Below, one piece after another: positions 35,085-43,910 of a stretch of DNA of 64,000 bases. The stretch is from positions 248,001-312,000 of the forward strand of contig CAVUYY010000009.1 of assembly GCA_963745775.1 (NCBI GenBank). The letters are read 5' to 3'. Position 1 is the stretch's first letter; each line of letters opens with the position of its first letter. The position numbers were made by a program, and so were the translations under genes. Source of the DNA: Gaiellasilicea sp963745775 (lineage in GTDB: Bacteria > Actinomycetota > Thermoleophilia > Gaiellales > Gaiellaceae). The notes below the pieces were generated by a model that worked only from the letters and a program-made list of their open reading frames with translations, had not been told where the DNA came from and did not search any database.

Positions 35085-35880
35085 CGCCCGCCTCCTCGTC
35101 GTGTCGGACACCGAGCAGGCTGCGGAGGTGCAACCGGGCGTCGGCGTAGCGCGGCGTATCTGGCTCACCGACGTCGCGGACGTCTACGACCTCGACGACC
35201 CGCGAGGGCGCGCCGGCCAGGACGACGACGCGGTCGCCCACCGTGAGTGCCTCGTCCATCGAGTGCGTGACGAGCAGGAGCGTCGTGTTCGTTCGCTCGA
35301 TGATCCCGTTCAGCTCCTGCTGGAGCCGCGCGCGTGTGAGCATGTCGAGGCTTCCGAAGGGCTCGTCCATCAGCAGCATCGCCGGGTCGAGCGCGAGCGC
35401 GCGTGCGATCGCCACCCGTTGTTTCATCCCGCCAGACAGCTCATGCGGGTAGCGATCTCTTGCCTCGGAGAGACTGGTCAGCTCGACGAACTCGCGAGCC
35501 CGGTCGCGCGCGGCGCCTCGCTTCCAGCCGTTCACGCGTAGTGGGTAGGCGACGTTGTCGAGCACGGTGCGCCAGGGGAAGAGCTGGTCGAACTCCTGGA
35601 AGACCACGGAGCGGTCGGGGCCGGGCGCCAGGGTGCTGCGGCCGGCCACGGTGATCTCGCCGGCGACAGGGTGGATGAACCCTGCGACCGCCTTGAGCAA
35701 GGTGGACTTGCCGCAGCCGGAGGGGCCGATCACGATCACCTTTTCGCGCGGCACCACCGAGAAGGTCGCGTCTGCCACGGCCAGCGTGAAGCCGCCCGGA
35801 GTCCAGTAGCCCAGCTGGACTCCTCTCGCATGGAGCAGCACGCCGGTTTCCGGTGTCACGGCGACGGCCACAGCGGCCAT
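35068..35880 (-). CDS. ABC transporter ATP-binding protein (SsuB/TauB-like)
   Basis: 270 aa. Walker A GPSGCGKSTLLK, Q loop VFQEFDQLFPW, signature HELSGGMKQRVAIARAL, Walker B MLLMDEPFGSLD and H-loop VTHSMDEAL are complete. ATG 35880 (MAAVAVAV) is chosen; a longer frame to 35970 adds a low-complexity N-terminus. First gene of the operon. The C-terminal GHGH tail overlaps the permease start. Confidence 0.93.
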   Translation of the reverse strand: MAAVAVAVTPETGVLLHARGVQLGYWTPGGFTLAVADATFSVVPREKVIVIGPSGCGKSTLLKAVAGFIHPVAGEITVAGRSTLAPGPDRSVVFQEFDQLFPWRTVLDNVAYPLRVNGWKRGAARDRAREFVELTSLSEARDRYPHELSGGMKQRVAIARALALDPAMLLMDEPFGSLDMLTRARLQQELNGIIERTNTTLLLVTHSMDEALTVGDRVVVLAGAPSRVVEVVDVRDVGEPDTPRYADARLHLRSLLGVRHDEEAGDGHGH

Positions 35881-35983
35881 AGTGGCAGGAACCGCGGGAT
35901 CCGGCGCGTCAGGCGCGTTTCGGCCGCCAGCGGCCGACGTACGCGGCGTCGGGAGGCCCCCTCGGGGCATCCTTCGGAGCGGT

Positions 35984-36065
35984 CGGTGGCAGAGCGGTCG
36001 GATGCGGCGGTCTCGAAAAACCGCTACGGGTCGTTAGGCTCGTCGAGGGTTCGGCCCGCGCCGAT
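35984..36065 (+). pseudogene. Degenerate tRNA-Ser(CGA)-like sequence
   Basis: GGTGGCAGAGCGGTCGGATG resembles the 5' D-arm part of tRNA-Ser and GGCGGTCTCGAAAAACCGC its CGA anticodon arm, but with one extra A in the loop. A long variable arm follows. The T arm stops matching after GAGGGTTCGGCCC. Shares GTTAGGCTCGTCGAGGGTTC exactly (36033-36052) with the fragment at 33079-33098. Confidence 0.55.
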
Positions 36066-36314
36066 TGTTGGCCAGAACCGCGAGGTTCGAGACGTCCAGC
36101 CGGACGCCGTCGTCACTGTGCTCCAGTTCCAGCTCGCGCGCCCACGCGGTGATGTTCTCGTTGATGCAACCTCCCCGCAGGCCTGCGATCTACCCCCGTG
36201 CGCGCGCCAGTTGTGCGCCAGTGATCGCCCGGCTGGAGCGGTCTTGAGCGGGTTGGAGCGGTAGCTAGTCCGCAGCGTTGAGTGGAACCCGTCTGTCCAT
36301 CCGGGTCTGCTCGC
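36066..36314. other. Non-coding stretch at the right end of the element
   Basis: About 250 bases between the tRNA-Ser-like sequence and the tRNA-Gly 3' copy. I see no credible gene; apparent frames are antisense readings of tRNA fragments. Confidence 0.4.
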
Positions 36315-36359
36315 GCTTCCCAAGCTGAGGGTCGTGGGTTCGAGCCCCATCGCCCGCTT
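36315..36359 (+). repeat. tRNA-Gly 3' end duplicate (attR-like)
   Basis: Exact 45-bp copy of 32892-32936: begins GCTTCCCAAGCTGAGGG and ends CGCCCGCTT. No 5' half of a tRNA is present here, so it is not a tRNA gene. Confidence 0.9.
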
Positions 36360-36528
36360 CGAGATGACCCGAGCGAATGCGGAGGCGGGCCGCTTCGGTC
36401 CGCCGCTGCCTCGAGCGTGCGCGCCGACGTACGTGCGTCCCGCGGGCTGAGGCGCCCTCGGACACTGGGCTAGAATGGGCCTCTGCGGCACGACGTGCGC
36501 TGCCGGCCCACGACAGAGGGAGACGGAC

Positions 36529-36771
36529 GTGGAAGGAAAGATGCTCTTCTTCAACGAGGACAAGGACTACGGGTTCATCCGCACGTCCGAAGGCGAGCGG
36601 ATCGCGGTCAACCGCGCCGGCTTCGTCCCCGGCCAGGCGCCCATCGGCCGTTGTGCCGGGCTTCCCGTCGAGCTGACGCCCGTCGAGACCGATGACGGCC
36701 GGATCGCGACAGCGGTCTCGATGATCGTGGAGAAAGAGGTCGGCCGGGCTCGCCGCCGTTCGTCGCGCTAG
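36529..36771 (+). CDS. Cold-shock-domain-like small protein
   Basis: 80 aa from GTG 36529 with GAGGGAGA upstream. KMLFFNEDKDYGFIRTSEGE is a cold-shock-type OB strand pair with the aromatic RNP-like residues; VNRAGFVPG and GRCAGLPVELTPVE follow. Such divergent CSD proteins are common in actinobacteria and bind nucleic acid. First gene to the right of the integrated element. Confidence 0.75.
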   Translation: MEGKMLFFNEDKDYGFIRTSEGERIAVNRAGFVPGQAPIGRCAGLPVELTPVETDDGRIATAVSMIVEKEVGRARRRSSR

Positions 36772-36944
36772 CTCGAGGAGCGCCTCGCGCACCCGTTGAC
36801 GCCTGGTTGCGATCGTGACAAGGTGACGACACTTTGTCCGGTCACGGCGCGTCGATCGGATTGACGGCCGCGTAGTACCTGCGTCGAGGGACGCCACCGC
36901 TGCGCGAACCCGGAGCGACCGCCGTACGAAATAGGAGGCTCACG

Positions 36945-38335
36945 ATGAGCACCATGGCCACCTCTGCCCAGGCTGCACGGCGCGAGCTCAGCAGCTTCGC
37001 AGGCGAGCTGATCGGCCCGTCCGACGGCAACTACGACGAGGCCCGCGCCCTCTTCAACGCGATGATCGACAAGCGACCCGCGGTGATCGCGCGTTGCGCC
37101 CGGCCGGAAGACGTCTCGCTCGTGATCGAGTTCGCGAGCACCCACGACCTGCCGCTCGCGATCCGCGGCGGCGGCCACAACGGCGCCGGGCTCGGCAGCG
37201 TGGACGACGGGATCGTCGCCGACCTCTCGCCGCTCCGCGCGATCTCCGTCGACCCGGAAAGTCGCACGGTCCGTGTCGGGGGCGGCGCCACCTGGGGCGA
37301 GGTCGATGCCGCGACGAACCCCCACGGACTCGCGGTGCCGTGCGGGATCATCTCGACGACCGGCGTCGGCGGCCTGACGCTCGGCGGCGGGATCGGTCAC
37401 CTCACGCGCGGGTGCGGGCTGACGATCGACAATCTGCTGGGAGCCGACGTCGTCCTCGCCGACGGAGAGCGGGTGCGGGCGAGCGCGGAGGAGAATCCGG
37501 AGCTCTTCTGGGCGCTCCGCGGCGGCGGCGGCAACTTCGGCGCCGTCACCGAGTTCACGTTCAGGGCGCATCCGGTCTCGGACATCGTCGGCGGACCGAC
37601 GTTCTGGCCGATCGAGCAGACCGACGAGGTGCTCGCGGCCTACCGCGAGTTCCTCCCGACGCTCGAGCGGAACGCCAGCGGGTTCTTCTGCTGGCACAGG
37701 GTTCCGCCGGCGGAGATGTTCCCCGAGGAGTTCCACTTGCGGCTGGTCTGCGGGATCGTCTGGTGCATCGTGGGCTCGGACGAGGAGGCTGAGCAGGCGA
37801 TGGCGCCGATGCTCTCCGTCGGAGACCCGCTCATCCATGGGGTCGGACGGATGCCACTGCCGGCGCTGAACAGCGCCTTCGACGGCGTCTACAGCCCTGG
37901 CGACCAGTGGTACTGGCGCGCCGACTTCGTCGACGAGATCCCCGACGAGGCGATCGCTCGCAACGCCGACTGGAACGAGCGGATGCCCACCTGGAAGTGC
38001 GGCTCCCACATCTATCCAATCGACGGCGCGGCGCACGACGTCGGAGGCGACGAGACGCCGTGGGCCTACCGGGACACCCGCTGGGCACAGGTCATCGTCG
38101 GCGTCGATGCCGATCCGGAGAAGGCATCCGAGCTGCGCGACTGGACGGTCGGCTACTGGGAGGCCTCCACGAGTTCTCGGCCGGCGGCGCGTACGTCAAC
38201 ATGATGATGGACGAGGGCCAGGAGCGCGTGCAGGCGAGCTACCGGGGCAACTACGACCGCCTCGCACGGGCGAAGTCGACCTACGACCCGCAGAACCTCT
38301 TCAGCGTCAACCAGAACATCAAGCCGGCCGCCTAG
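36945..38335 (+). CDS. FAD-linked oxidase (PCMH-type, BBE-like; one frameshift)
   Basis: About 463 aa. PCMH-type FAD domain with RGGGHNGAGLGS (His in the position that covalently binds FAD) and STTGVGGLTLGGGIGHL. The site of the second flavin-linking Cys in bicovalent berberine-bridge enzymes is Ile here (PCGIISTTG), so monocovalent binding is likely. The C-terminal BBE motif YDRLARAKSTYDPQNLFSVNQN is in another frame; the break is near 38165. ATG 36945 follows GGAGG. Oxidises an unknown alcohol or sugar-like substrate. Confidence 0.85.
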
Positions 38336-38368
38336 GCTGCTCGGCGGTGAGGGTCGCTCCGGCGGCCT

Positions 38369-39247
38369 TCACCGCCGCTCGGCGTCTTCGAGGAACCGGC
38401 CGACGACCTCGAGGTAGCGCTCCGTCTCCTCGAGCACCGGCGTGTGCGAGCTCGCCTCGAAGACGACCTCGCGCGCCTGCGGCAATCCCCGCACGAGCGT
38501 GGCGGCGATCGACTCCGTCGAGAGGTCGTAACGGCCTCGGATCACGAGGGCGGGCAGATCGAGCTCGTGGAGTCGCGGACGTACGTCCCAGCCCTGGAGC
38601 GCACCGATGAGCGTCCACTCGTTCGGCCCCCACATCGCGCGATAGCTCTCGCGTCCCCGCTCCGGCAGCATTCGCTGGAGCTCAGGCGGGTAGGCGCCGC
38701 CGCGGTAGAAATGACGCGCGTTGAAGACGTCCTCTGCCCGCTCATACTCCGGGCTGTCGTAGTCGCCGCTCCGCCCGGCCGCAGCGAGCACCGAGCGCAC
38801 GTCCGGAGGCAGCTCGTCCCGCAGCCGCGTCACCTCCGTCTCCCACGCCGCAGCGCTCGCGAGCGTCGAGCTGAGGACGAGGCTCGTCAGGCCGCCGAAG
38901 CCGGAGAGCGCGTGCTCGAGCGCGAGCATCCCACCCCACGAGGTGCCGAGCAGATGGATGCGCTCGAGGCCGAGCTGCTCGCGCAGCGCCGCGAGCTCGT
39001 CGAGGAAGACCTGGAGGCTCCACTCGATCTCGACCGGCCGGTCTGAGCGGCCGCAGCCGAGCTGGTCGTAGAGGACGACGGCGCGACCGTCCTCGGTCAG
39101 CCGCTCGAGAGGTGCGAAGTAGTGGTGCGTCGAACCGGGGCCGCCGTGCAGGCAGAGCAGCGGATCGAGAGCCGAGTCGAGGTCGCCGACGATTCGGAAC
39201 CACGTCCGGCGTCCGCTCCACTCGATCCAGCCCTCGTGCTCGCTCAT
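38369..39247 (-). CDS. Proline iminopeptidase-like alpha/beta hydrolase (S33)
   Basis: 292 aa. Oxyanion motif LHGGPGSTHHYF, nucleophile elbow LGTSWGGMLAL, catalytic Asp in IRGRYDLST and His in EASSHTPVLEE match prolyl aminopeptidase-family peptidases. YDQLGCGRSD is the family signature after strand 4. No signal peptide. Convergent with the FAD oxidase and divergent from the VOC gene, starts 26 bases apart. Confidence 0.88.
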   Translation of the reverse strand: MSEHEGWIEWSGRRTWFRIVGDLDSALDPLLCLHGGPGSTHHYFAPLERLTEDGRAVVLYDQLGCGRSDRPVEIEWSLQVFLDELAALREQLGLERIHLLGTSWGGMLALEHALSGFGGLTSLVLSSTLASAAAWETEVTRLRDELPPDVRSVLAAAGRSGDYDSPEYERAEDVFNARHFYRGGAYPPELQRMLPERGRESYRAMWGPNEWTLIGALQGWDVRPRLHELDLPALVIRGRYDLSTESIAATLVRGLPQAREVVFEASSHTPVLEETERYLEVVGRFLEDAERR

Positions 39248-39273
39248 GGGTGCATCCTGGCATCATCGCGGGC

Positions 39274-40002
39274 GTGTTCGACCACGTCACGATCCGGGTC
39301 TCCGATCGAGCAGCGTCGGTGCGCTTCTACGACACGGTGCTCGCGACGCTCGGGATCGCGCGGACGGCGCCGGACGAGCACTACGTCGAGTGGGACGACT
39401 TCTCGCTGAGCCAGGCGGATGCCGAGCACCCGATCACGCGGCGGCTCCACATCGGCTTCGCCGCCCCTTCGCGCGACAGCGTCGATGCGTTCTGGCGCAC
39501 CGGGGTCGACGCGGGCTACGAGAGCGACGGCGAGCCGGGTCTCCGGCCGCAGTACTCCGAGGACTACTACGGCTCGTTCCTACTCGACCCGGACGGCAAC
39601 AGCGTCGAGGCGGTGCATCACGGGTCGATGCGGGCGGGCGGAAAGATCGACCATCTCTGGATCCGCGTCTCCGACGTCGACGCGTCGACGCGCTTCTACG
39701 AAACCGTCGGCCCGGCGACGGGCTTCCGCGTCGGTCGCGAGCTCGGAGAGCGAACGATGTTCGCCTGCGTCAGCGGCTCGTTCTCGGTCGTCGCGGGCGA
39801 AGAGGCGACCGAGCACCTCCATGTCGCCTTCGCCGCGAGCGACAACGAGACGGTCGACCGCTTCCACCGCGACGCGACCGCTGCCGGCTACCGCGACAAC
39901 GGGGCGCCCGGCGAGCGGCCGATCTACCACGCGGGCTATTACGGCGCCTACGTGCTCGACCCCGACGGGAACAACATCGAGGTCGTGAACCACAACCGCT
40001 AG
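39274..40002 (+). CDS. Two-domain VOC (glyoxalase/dioxygenase-fold) protein
   Basis: 242 aa from GTG 39274. Two tandem VOC modules: FDHVTIRVSDRAASVRFYDT...FLLDPDGNSVEAVHHG and IDHLWIRVSDVDASTRFYET...YVLDPDGNNIEVVNHN. Each has the metal-ligand His near its start and Glu near its end. Metal-dependent isomerase, dioxygenase or antibiotic-binding roles are all possible. Confidence 0.85.
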   Translation: MFDHVTIRVSDRAASVRFYDTVLATLGIARTAPDEHYVEWDDFSLSQADAEHPITRRLHIGFAAPSRDSVDAFWRTGVDAGYESDGEPGLRPQYSEDYYGSFLLDPDGNSVEAVHHGSMRAGGKIDHLWIRVSDVDASTRFYETVGPATGFRVGRELGERTMFACVSGSFSVVAGEEATEHLHVAFAASDNETVDRFHRDATAAGYRDNGAPGERPIYHAGYYGAYVLDPDGNNIEVVNHNR

Positions 40003-40005
40003 AAG

Positions 40006-41031
40006 CTACGTCGAGCGGCTGAGCTCCTCCATTTCCGCCGAGTAACGCCCGGCCACCGCGGCGCTGTTGCACCGCGCGCGCAGCGCCAGGAACGACTGCC
40101 CCGCCTCGACGTTCTCGCTCTTCCCGCCCCACGCCGCGATTGCGGGCGCCTGCAGCGCCCGGCCGTACGAGAACGAGAGCACCCAGGGCTGCTCGCCCTT
40201 CGAGTTGATCGCGTTCAGGTTCTCGCTCGCCTGCTGGTCGGACTGTCCGCCCGAGAGGAAGACGATCCCGGGCACGGCGGCAGGAACGGTCTCGCGGAAG
40301 CAGCGGATCGTCCACTCAGCGACCTCTTCGGCGCTCGCCTGGGTGGCCGAGCCCTTCCCCGAGATGACCATGTTGGGCTTCAACAGGATCCCCTGGAGAT
40401 CGACCCGCTGGTGGTAGAGCTCGTCGAAGACCTTGTGCAGCGTCCGCTTCGTCGCCCGGTAGCACGTCTCGATGTCGTTGTCGGCATCCATCAGCACCTC
40501 GGGCTCGACGATCGGGACGAGCCCTTGCTCCTGGCAGAGCGCGGCGTAGCGCGCCAGCGCGTGGGCGTTCGCTTCGATGCAGTACGCGGTCGGAATCCCG
40601 TCGCCGATCGTGATCACGGCGCGCCACTTGGCGAAGCGCGCGCCGAGGCCGCGGTACTCCTCGAGGCGCTCGCGCAGGCCGTCGAGGCCCTCGGTGACCG
40701 TCTCGCCGGGAGCGCCGGCGAGCGGCTTCGCGCCGGTGTCGACCTTGATCCCGGGGATGATCCCGCGCCCGGCGAGCAGATCGGCGAACCTCGTTCCGTC
40801 CGCCGACGACTGGCGCAGCGTCTCGTCGAAGAGGATGACGCCGCTGACGAACTCCTCCAGGTCGGGCGTCGTGAAGAGCATGTCGCGGTAGGCGCGCCGG
40901 TGCTCCTCGGTGGATTCGAGCCCGATCGTGTCGAAGCGCTTCTCGATCGTCCCGGAGCTCTCGTCGGCCGCGAGGATGCCGCGGTCGTCGGCGACAAGCT
41001 CCATCGCGGTTGCGTGCAGGTCAGTTCCCAT
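40006..41031 (-). CDS. Fructose-bisphosphate aldolase class I
   Basis: 341 aa, the eukaryote-like class I (Schiff-base) aldolase. ILAADESSGTIEKRF, KVDTGAKPL, AKWRAVITI, the Schiff-base lysine in GILLKPNMVISG and FLSGGQSDQQASENLNAI are all canonical. Cleaves fructose-1,6-bisphosphate to two triose phosphates, metal-independent. Overlaps the glpX stop by 11 bases; together they supply both directions of the FBP node. Confidence 0.95.
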   Translation of the reverse strand: MGTDLHATAMELVADDRGILAADESSGTIEKRFDTIGLESTEEHRRAYRDMLFTTPDLEEFVSGVILFDETLRQSSADGTRFADLLAGRGIIPGIKVDTGAKPLAGAPGETVTEGLDGLRERLEEYRGLGARFAKWRAVITIGDGIPTAYCIEANAHALARYAALCQEQGLVPIVEPEVLMDADNDIETCYRATKRTLHKVFDELYHQRVDLQGILLKPNMVISGKGSATQASAEEVAEWTIRCFRETVPAAVPGIVFLSGGQSDQQASENLNAINSKGEQPWVLSFSYGRALQAPAIAAWGGKSENVEAGQSFLALRARCNSAAVAGRYSAEMEELSRST

Positions 41032-42010
41032 CTCGTTGTCCTTTCATCAGTTCGCGGACCTTGCCGGAAGGGTGGTAGGCGGCGATCCGCCGCACGGTGC
41101 CTGAGCGGGAGCGCATCACGATCGACTCCGTCTCGGCTCCTGCAGCGCTGACGCGAACGCCGCGGAGAAAGACGCCGCTCGTGACGCCGGTCGCCGCGAC
41201 GAAGACGTCGTCGCCCGCGACGAGATCGTCGGTCGTGAGCACGCGGTCGACATCGACGCCGGCGTCGACGAGCGCCTGCCGCTCCTCGTCCGAGCGTGGC
41301 CAGAGCTTGCCCTGGATCGCGCCGCGCAGGCACTTGATCGCCGCGGCGGAGATGACGCCCTCGGGGGTGCCGCCGATCCCCATCAGCAGGTCGACGCCGG
41401 CGAAGGCCTGCGCCGCTGCGATCGAAGGGGCGACGTCGCCGTCGCGGATCAGGTTGACGCGCGCGCCCGACTGACGGAGCTCGCCGATCAGCTCCGTGTG
41501 CCGCTCCCGCTCGAGCACGACGACGGTGACTTCGCTGACGTCGAGCTGCTTCGCCTTCGCGACCGCCTTGACGTTCTCCGTCGGCGAGGCGTTGATGTCG
41601 ATCGCGTCCGCGGCCTCGGGGCCGACGGCGATCTTGTCCATGTAGAACGCGGCGCCGGGATCGAACATCGTCCCGCGCTCGGCGACCGCGATCACGGCGA
41701 TCGCGTTCGGCTGGCCGAGCGCCGTCAGCCGCGTCCCCTCGAGCGGGTCGACGGCGACGTCGACCTCCGGGCCGCTGCCGTCGCCGACCTCCTCGCCGTT
41801 GAAGAGCATCGGCGCCTCGTCCTTCTCGCCTTCGCCGATCACGACGACGCCGTGCATCCGAACCGTGTCGAGCACGAGCCGCATCGCGTCGACCGCCGCC
41901 GCGTCGGCCTTCTCCTTCTCGCCCCGCCCGACCCAGCCGGAGGCCGCGAGCGCCGCGGCCTCGGTGACGCGGACCAGCTCGAGCGCGAGATTTCGATCCG
42001 GGGCGGCCAC
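41021..42010 (-). CDS. glpX: Fructose-1,6-bisphosphatase class II GlpX
   Basis: 329 aa. Class II FBPase of gluconeogenesis: VVIGEGEKDEAPMLF and the metal site VDVAVDPLEGTRLTALG, with GIGGTPEGVISAAAIKCL downstream. Intact. Sits 42 bases after argS and overlaps the aldolase gene, so argS-glpX-fba may form one transcript. Pairing FBPase with aldolase suggests joint control of sugar synthesis. Confidence 0.95.
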   Translation of the reverse strand: MAAPDRNLALELVRVTEAAALAASGWVGRGEKEKADAAAVDAMRLVLDTVRMHGVVVIGEGEKDEAPMLFNGEEVGDGSGPEVDVAVDPLEGTRLTALGQPNAIAVIAVAERGTMFDPGAAFYMDKIAVGPEAADAIDINASPTENVKAVAKAKQLDVSEVTVVVLERERHTELIGELRQSGARVNLIRDGDVAPSIAAAQAFAGVDLLMGIGGTPEGVISAAAIKCLRGAIQGKLWPRSDEERQALVDAGVDVDRVLTTDDLVAGDDVFVAATGVTSGVFLRGVRVSAAGAETESIVMRSRSGTVRRIAAYHPSGKVRELMKGQRDGN

Positions 42011-42052
42011 TGCGCCGCCAATCCTATGCGGGCTCCGATCCGGTCGAGCCGG

Positions 42053-43596
42053 CTACATCCGGTCGGGCGCCTCGACGCCGACGAGGTCGAGGCTCCGTGC
42101 GAGCACCGTCTTCGTCGCCGTGATGAGGCCGAGCCTGAACGACTCCGTCACCGAGCCGAGCACCTTGTGCTCGTGGTAGAAGCGGTGGAAGTCGTCGGCG
42201 AGCCGGATCGCGTAGTTCGGGAGCGCGTGCGGGGCGCGCCGGGCGGTGGCTTCCGCCACGACCTTGGGAAACTCGGCGAGCCGCTTGATCAGCTCGCGCT
42301 CCTCGGCGGCCAGCTCGGCAGGAGGTTCGGCCGACGGCTCGGCGGCTCGGCAGCCTCGGCGTTCCGGAGGATGCTCGCGATCCGGGCGTGCGCGTACTGG
42401 ACGTAGTAGACGGGGTTCTTCTGGCTCTTCTCGGCCGCCAGGTCGACGTCGATCTCGATCGTCTGGTCGTGGCCGCGGTTGACGAGGTGCCAGCGCGCCG
42501 CGTCGACGCCGACCTCGTCGATCAGCTCGTCGAGCGTGACCACGTCGCCCGCGCGCTTCGACATCTTGGTCGTCTCGCCGCCGCGGACGAGATGGACGAA
42601 CTGGTAGAGCAGCACCTCGACGCGGGCTGGGTCGAAGCCGAGCATCCGCGCGATCGCCGCGTACCAGTTGCGCGTGCCGTGGTGATCGGCGCCGAGGACG
42701 TAGATCGCACGGTCGTAGCGGCGACCCAGCTTGTCGGCGAGGTAGACGATGTCCGCGGCGCGATAGGTCGGAAGGCCTCCCTTCTCGGCCGAGCGGATCA
42801 CCACCTGATCCTTGTCGTCGCCGTGGTCGCCGGAGCGGACCCACACCGCCCCGTCGCGCTCGTAGGTGTCGAGCTTCGGCAGGAACTCGGGCAGGCGCGC
42901 CTCGAGCTCGCTCTGGAGCGCCCACGAGTCGAAGTGGATCCGGAAGCGCTCCAGCGTCGCCTCGATCCGGGAGAGCATCTTCGGCACAGGATCCCCCGGC
43001 GCTGCCGCCAGATCCGCCACGTAGGCGCCGCGATAGCCGTCCTCGGGCGGCTCCTCCCCCCGCCGCGCCGCCTCGACGGATGCGCGGAACCGCTCCATCT
43101 GGGTGCCGGCGTCGTTGTAGTAGTACTCGCGCTCGACCTCGTGCCCGGCGAAGGCGAGGAGGCGCGCGACGCAGTCGCCGTAGGCGCCGTTCCGCGCGGC
43201 GGAGACGACGATCGGGCCTGTCGGGTTGGCGGACACCATCTCGACCTGGATGCGCTCCGGGGACTGCGGCGGAGCCGCCGCCGTACTCCTCGCCGGCGGC
43301 GAGGATCCCGGCCAGCGTGTCGCCGTACCAGGAGGCTTCGAGCCAGAGGTTGACGAAGCCGGGCCCGGCCACCTCCGCCCGCTCGACCTCGGGCAGTCCG
43401 AGCGCCTGCTCGACGAGCTCTTCGGCAATCGCGCGCGGCGGCTGCTTGCGCACACCGGCCAGCTTGAGCGCGACGTTCGTCGCGTAGTCGCCGTGAGCCG
43501 GATCCGCTGGGCCGCTCGAGCGCGACGTCGCTCCCGGCTGCCGCCGTCAGCGCGCAGCTCGAGCTCGCGCAGAGTGTTCGCGGACGTGCTCTTCAC
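42053..43596 (-). CDS. argS: Arginyl-tRNA synthetase (several frameshifts, altered HIGH motif)
   Basis: About 515 aa when joined. N-terminal Add-1 domain (GDYATNVALKLAGV), catalytic core from SANPTGPIVV, KMSKS loop TTKMSKRAGDVVTLDEL, and C-terminal DALR anticodon domain (FHRFYHEHKVLG...TVLARSLDLVGVEAPDRM). The HIGH signature position reads IVVSAARNGAYGD, without either histidine. Breaks lie near 43535, 43275 and 42335. Start ATG 43596 (MKSTSANTLREL). The function is certain from overall similarity; as an essential gene it is presumably intact in the organism. Confidence 0.9.
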
Positions 43597-43613
43597 GGGG
43601 TTATCGTACGGAC

Positions 43614-43910
43614 GTGGACGACGCCGGTCCCGAGCGCCAGCTCAACATCCAGATCGACCCGGATCACCTCGTCGGCGTCTACGCGAACTTCGCGAACATC
43701 TCCTTCTCGGAGTACGAGTTCACGCTCACCTTCGCCCGGATCGACCACGAGGCCGAGCAGGGCGACGTTCCCGGGGTCGTCGTGACGCGGGTGAACATGT
43801 CCCCGAAGTTCGCCAAGGAGCTGCTCGACGCGCTCGAGGACTCGTGGTCGAAGTACGCGACGGTCAAGGGGATCCAGGATCTGCCGGAGGCGCCCCCGCG
43901 CGCGCCGTAG
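43614..43910 (+). CDS. DUF3467 protein
   Basis: 98 aa from GTG 43614. Matches DUF3467: VGVYANFANISFSEYEFTLTF, DHEAEQGDVPGVVVTRVNMSPKFAKELLDAL. Small cytoplasmic protein of unknown role found across bacteria. Divergent from argS; its 3' end overlaps the convergent M48 peptidase by 47 bases. Confidence 0.88.
   Translation: MDDAGPERQLNIQIDPDHLVGVYANFANISFSEYEFTLTFARIDHEAEQGDVPGVVVTRVNMSPKFAKELLDALEDSWSKYATVKGIQDLPEAPPRAP

Larger units (their letters stand above)
32892..36359 (+). mobile_element. Putative integrated element at tRNA-Gly(CCC), 45-bp direct repeats
   Basis: The 45-bp sequence at 32892-32936 (3' part of tRNA-Gly) is duplicated without mismatch at 36315-36359, giving the attL/attR layout of integration into a tRNA gene. 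The 3.4-kb interior carries an ABC transporter operon and tRNA-Ser-like debris (33050-33118, 35984-36065) but no integrase, excisionase or transposase. Either the integrase was lost or a larger element has been deleted down to this cargo. Confidence 0.65.

Noticed and set aside
36315..36359. A second functional tRNA-Gly gene
   Set aside because: Only the 3' 45 bases are present; the D arm and 5' acceptor are missing.
36265..36897. Minus-strand open frame with GARTHDPQLGKREQ
   Set aside because: Reads across the tRNA-Gly 3' copy and antisense to the cold-shock-like gene; no domain.
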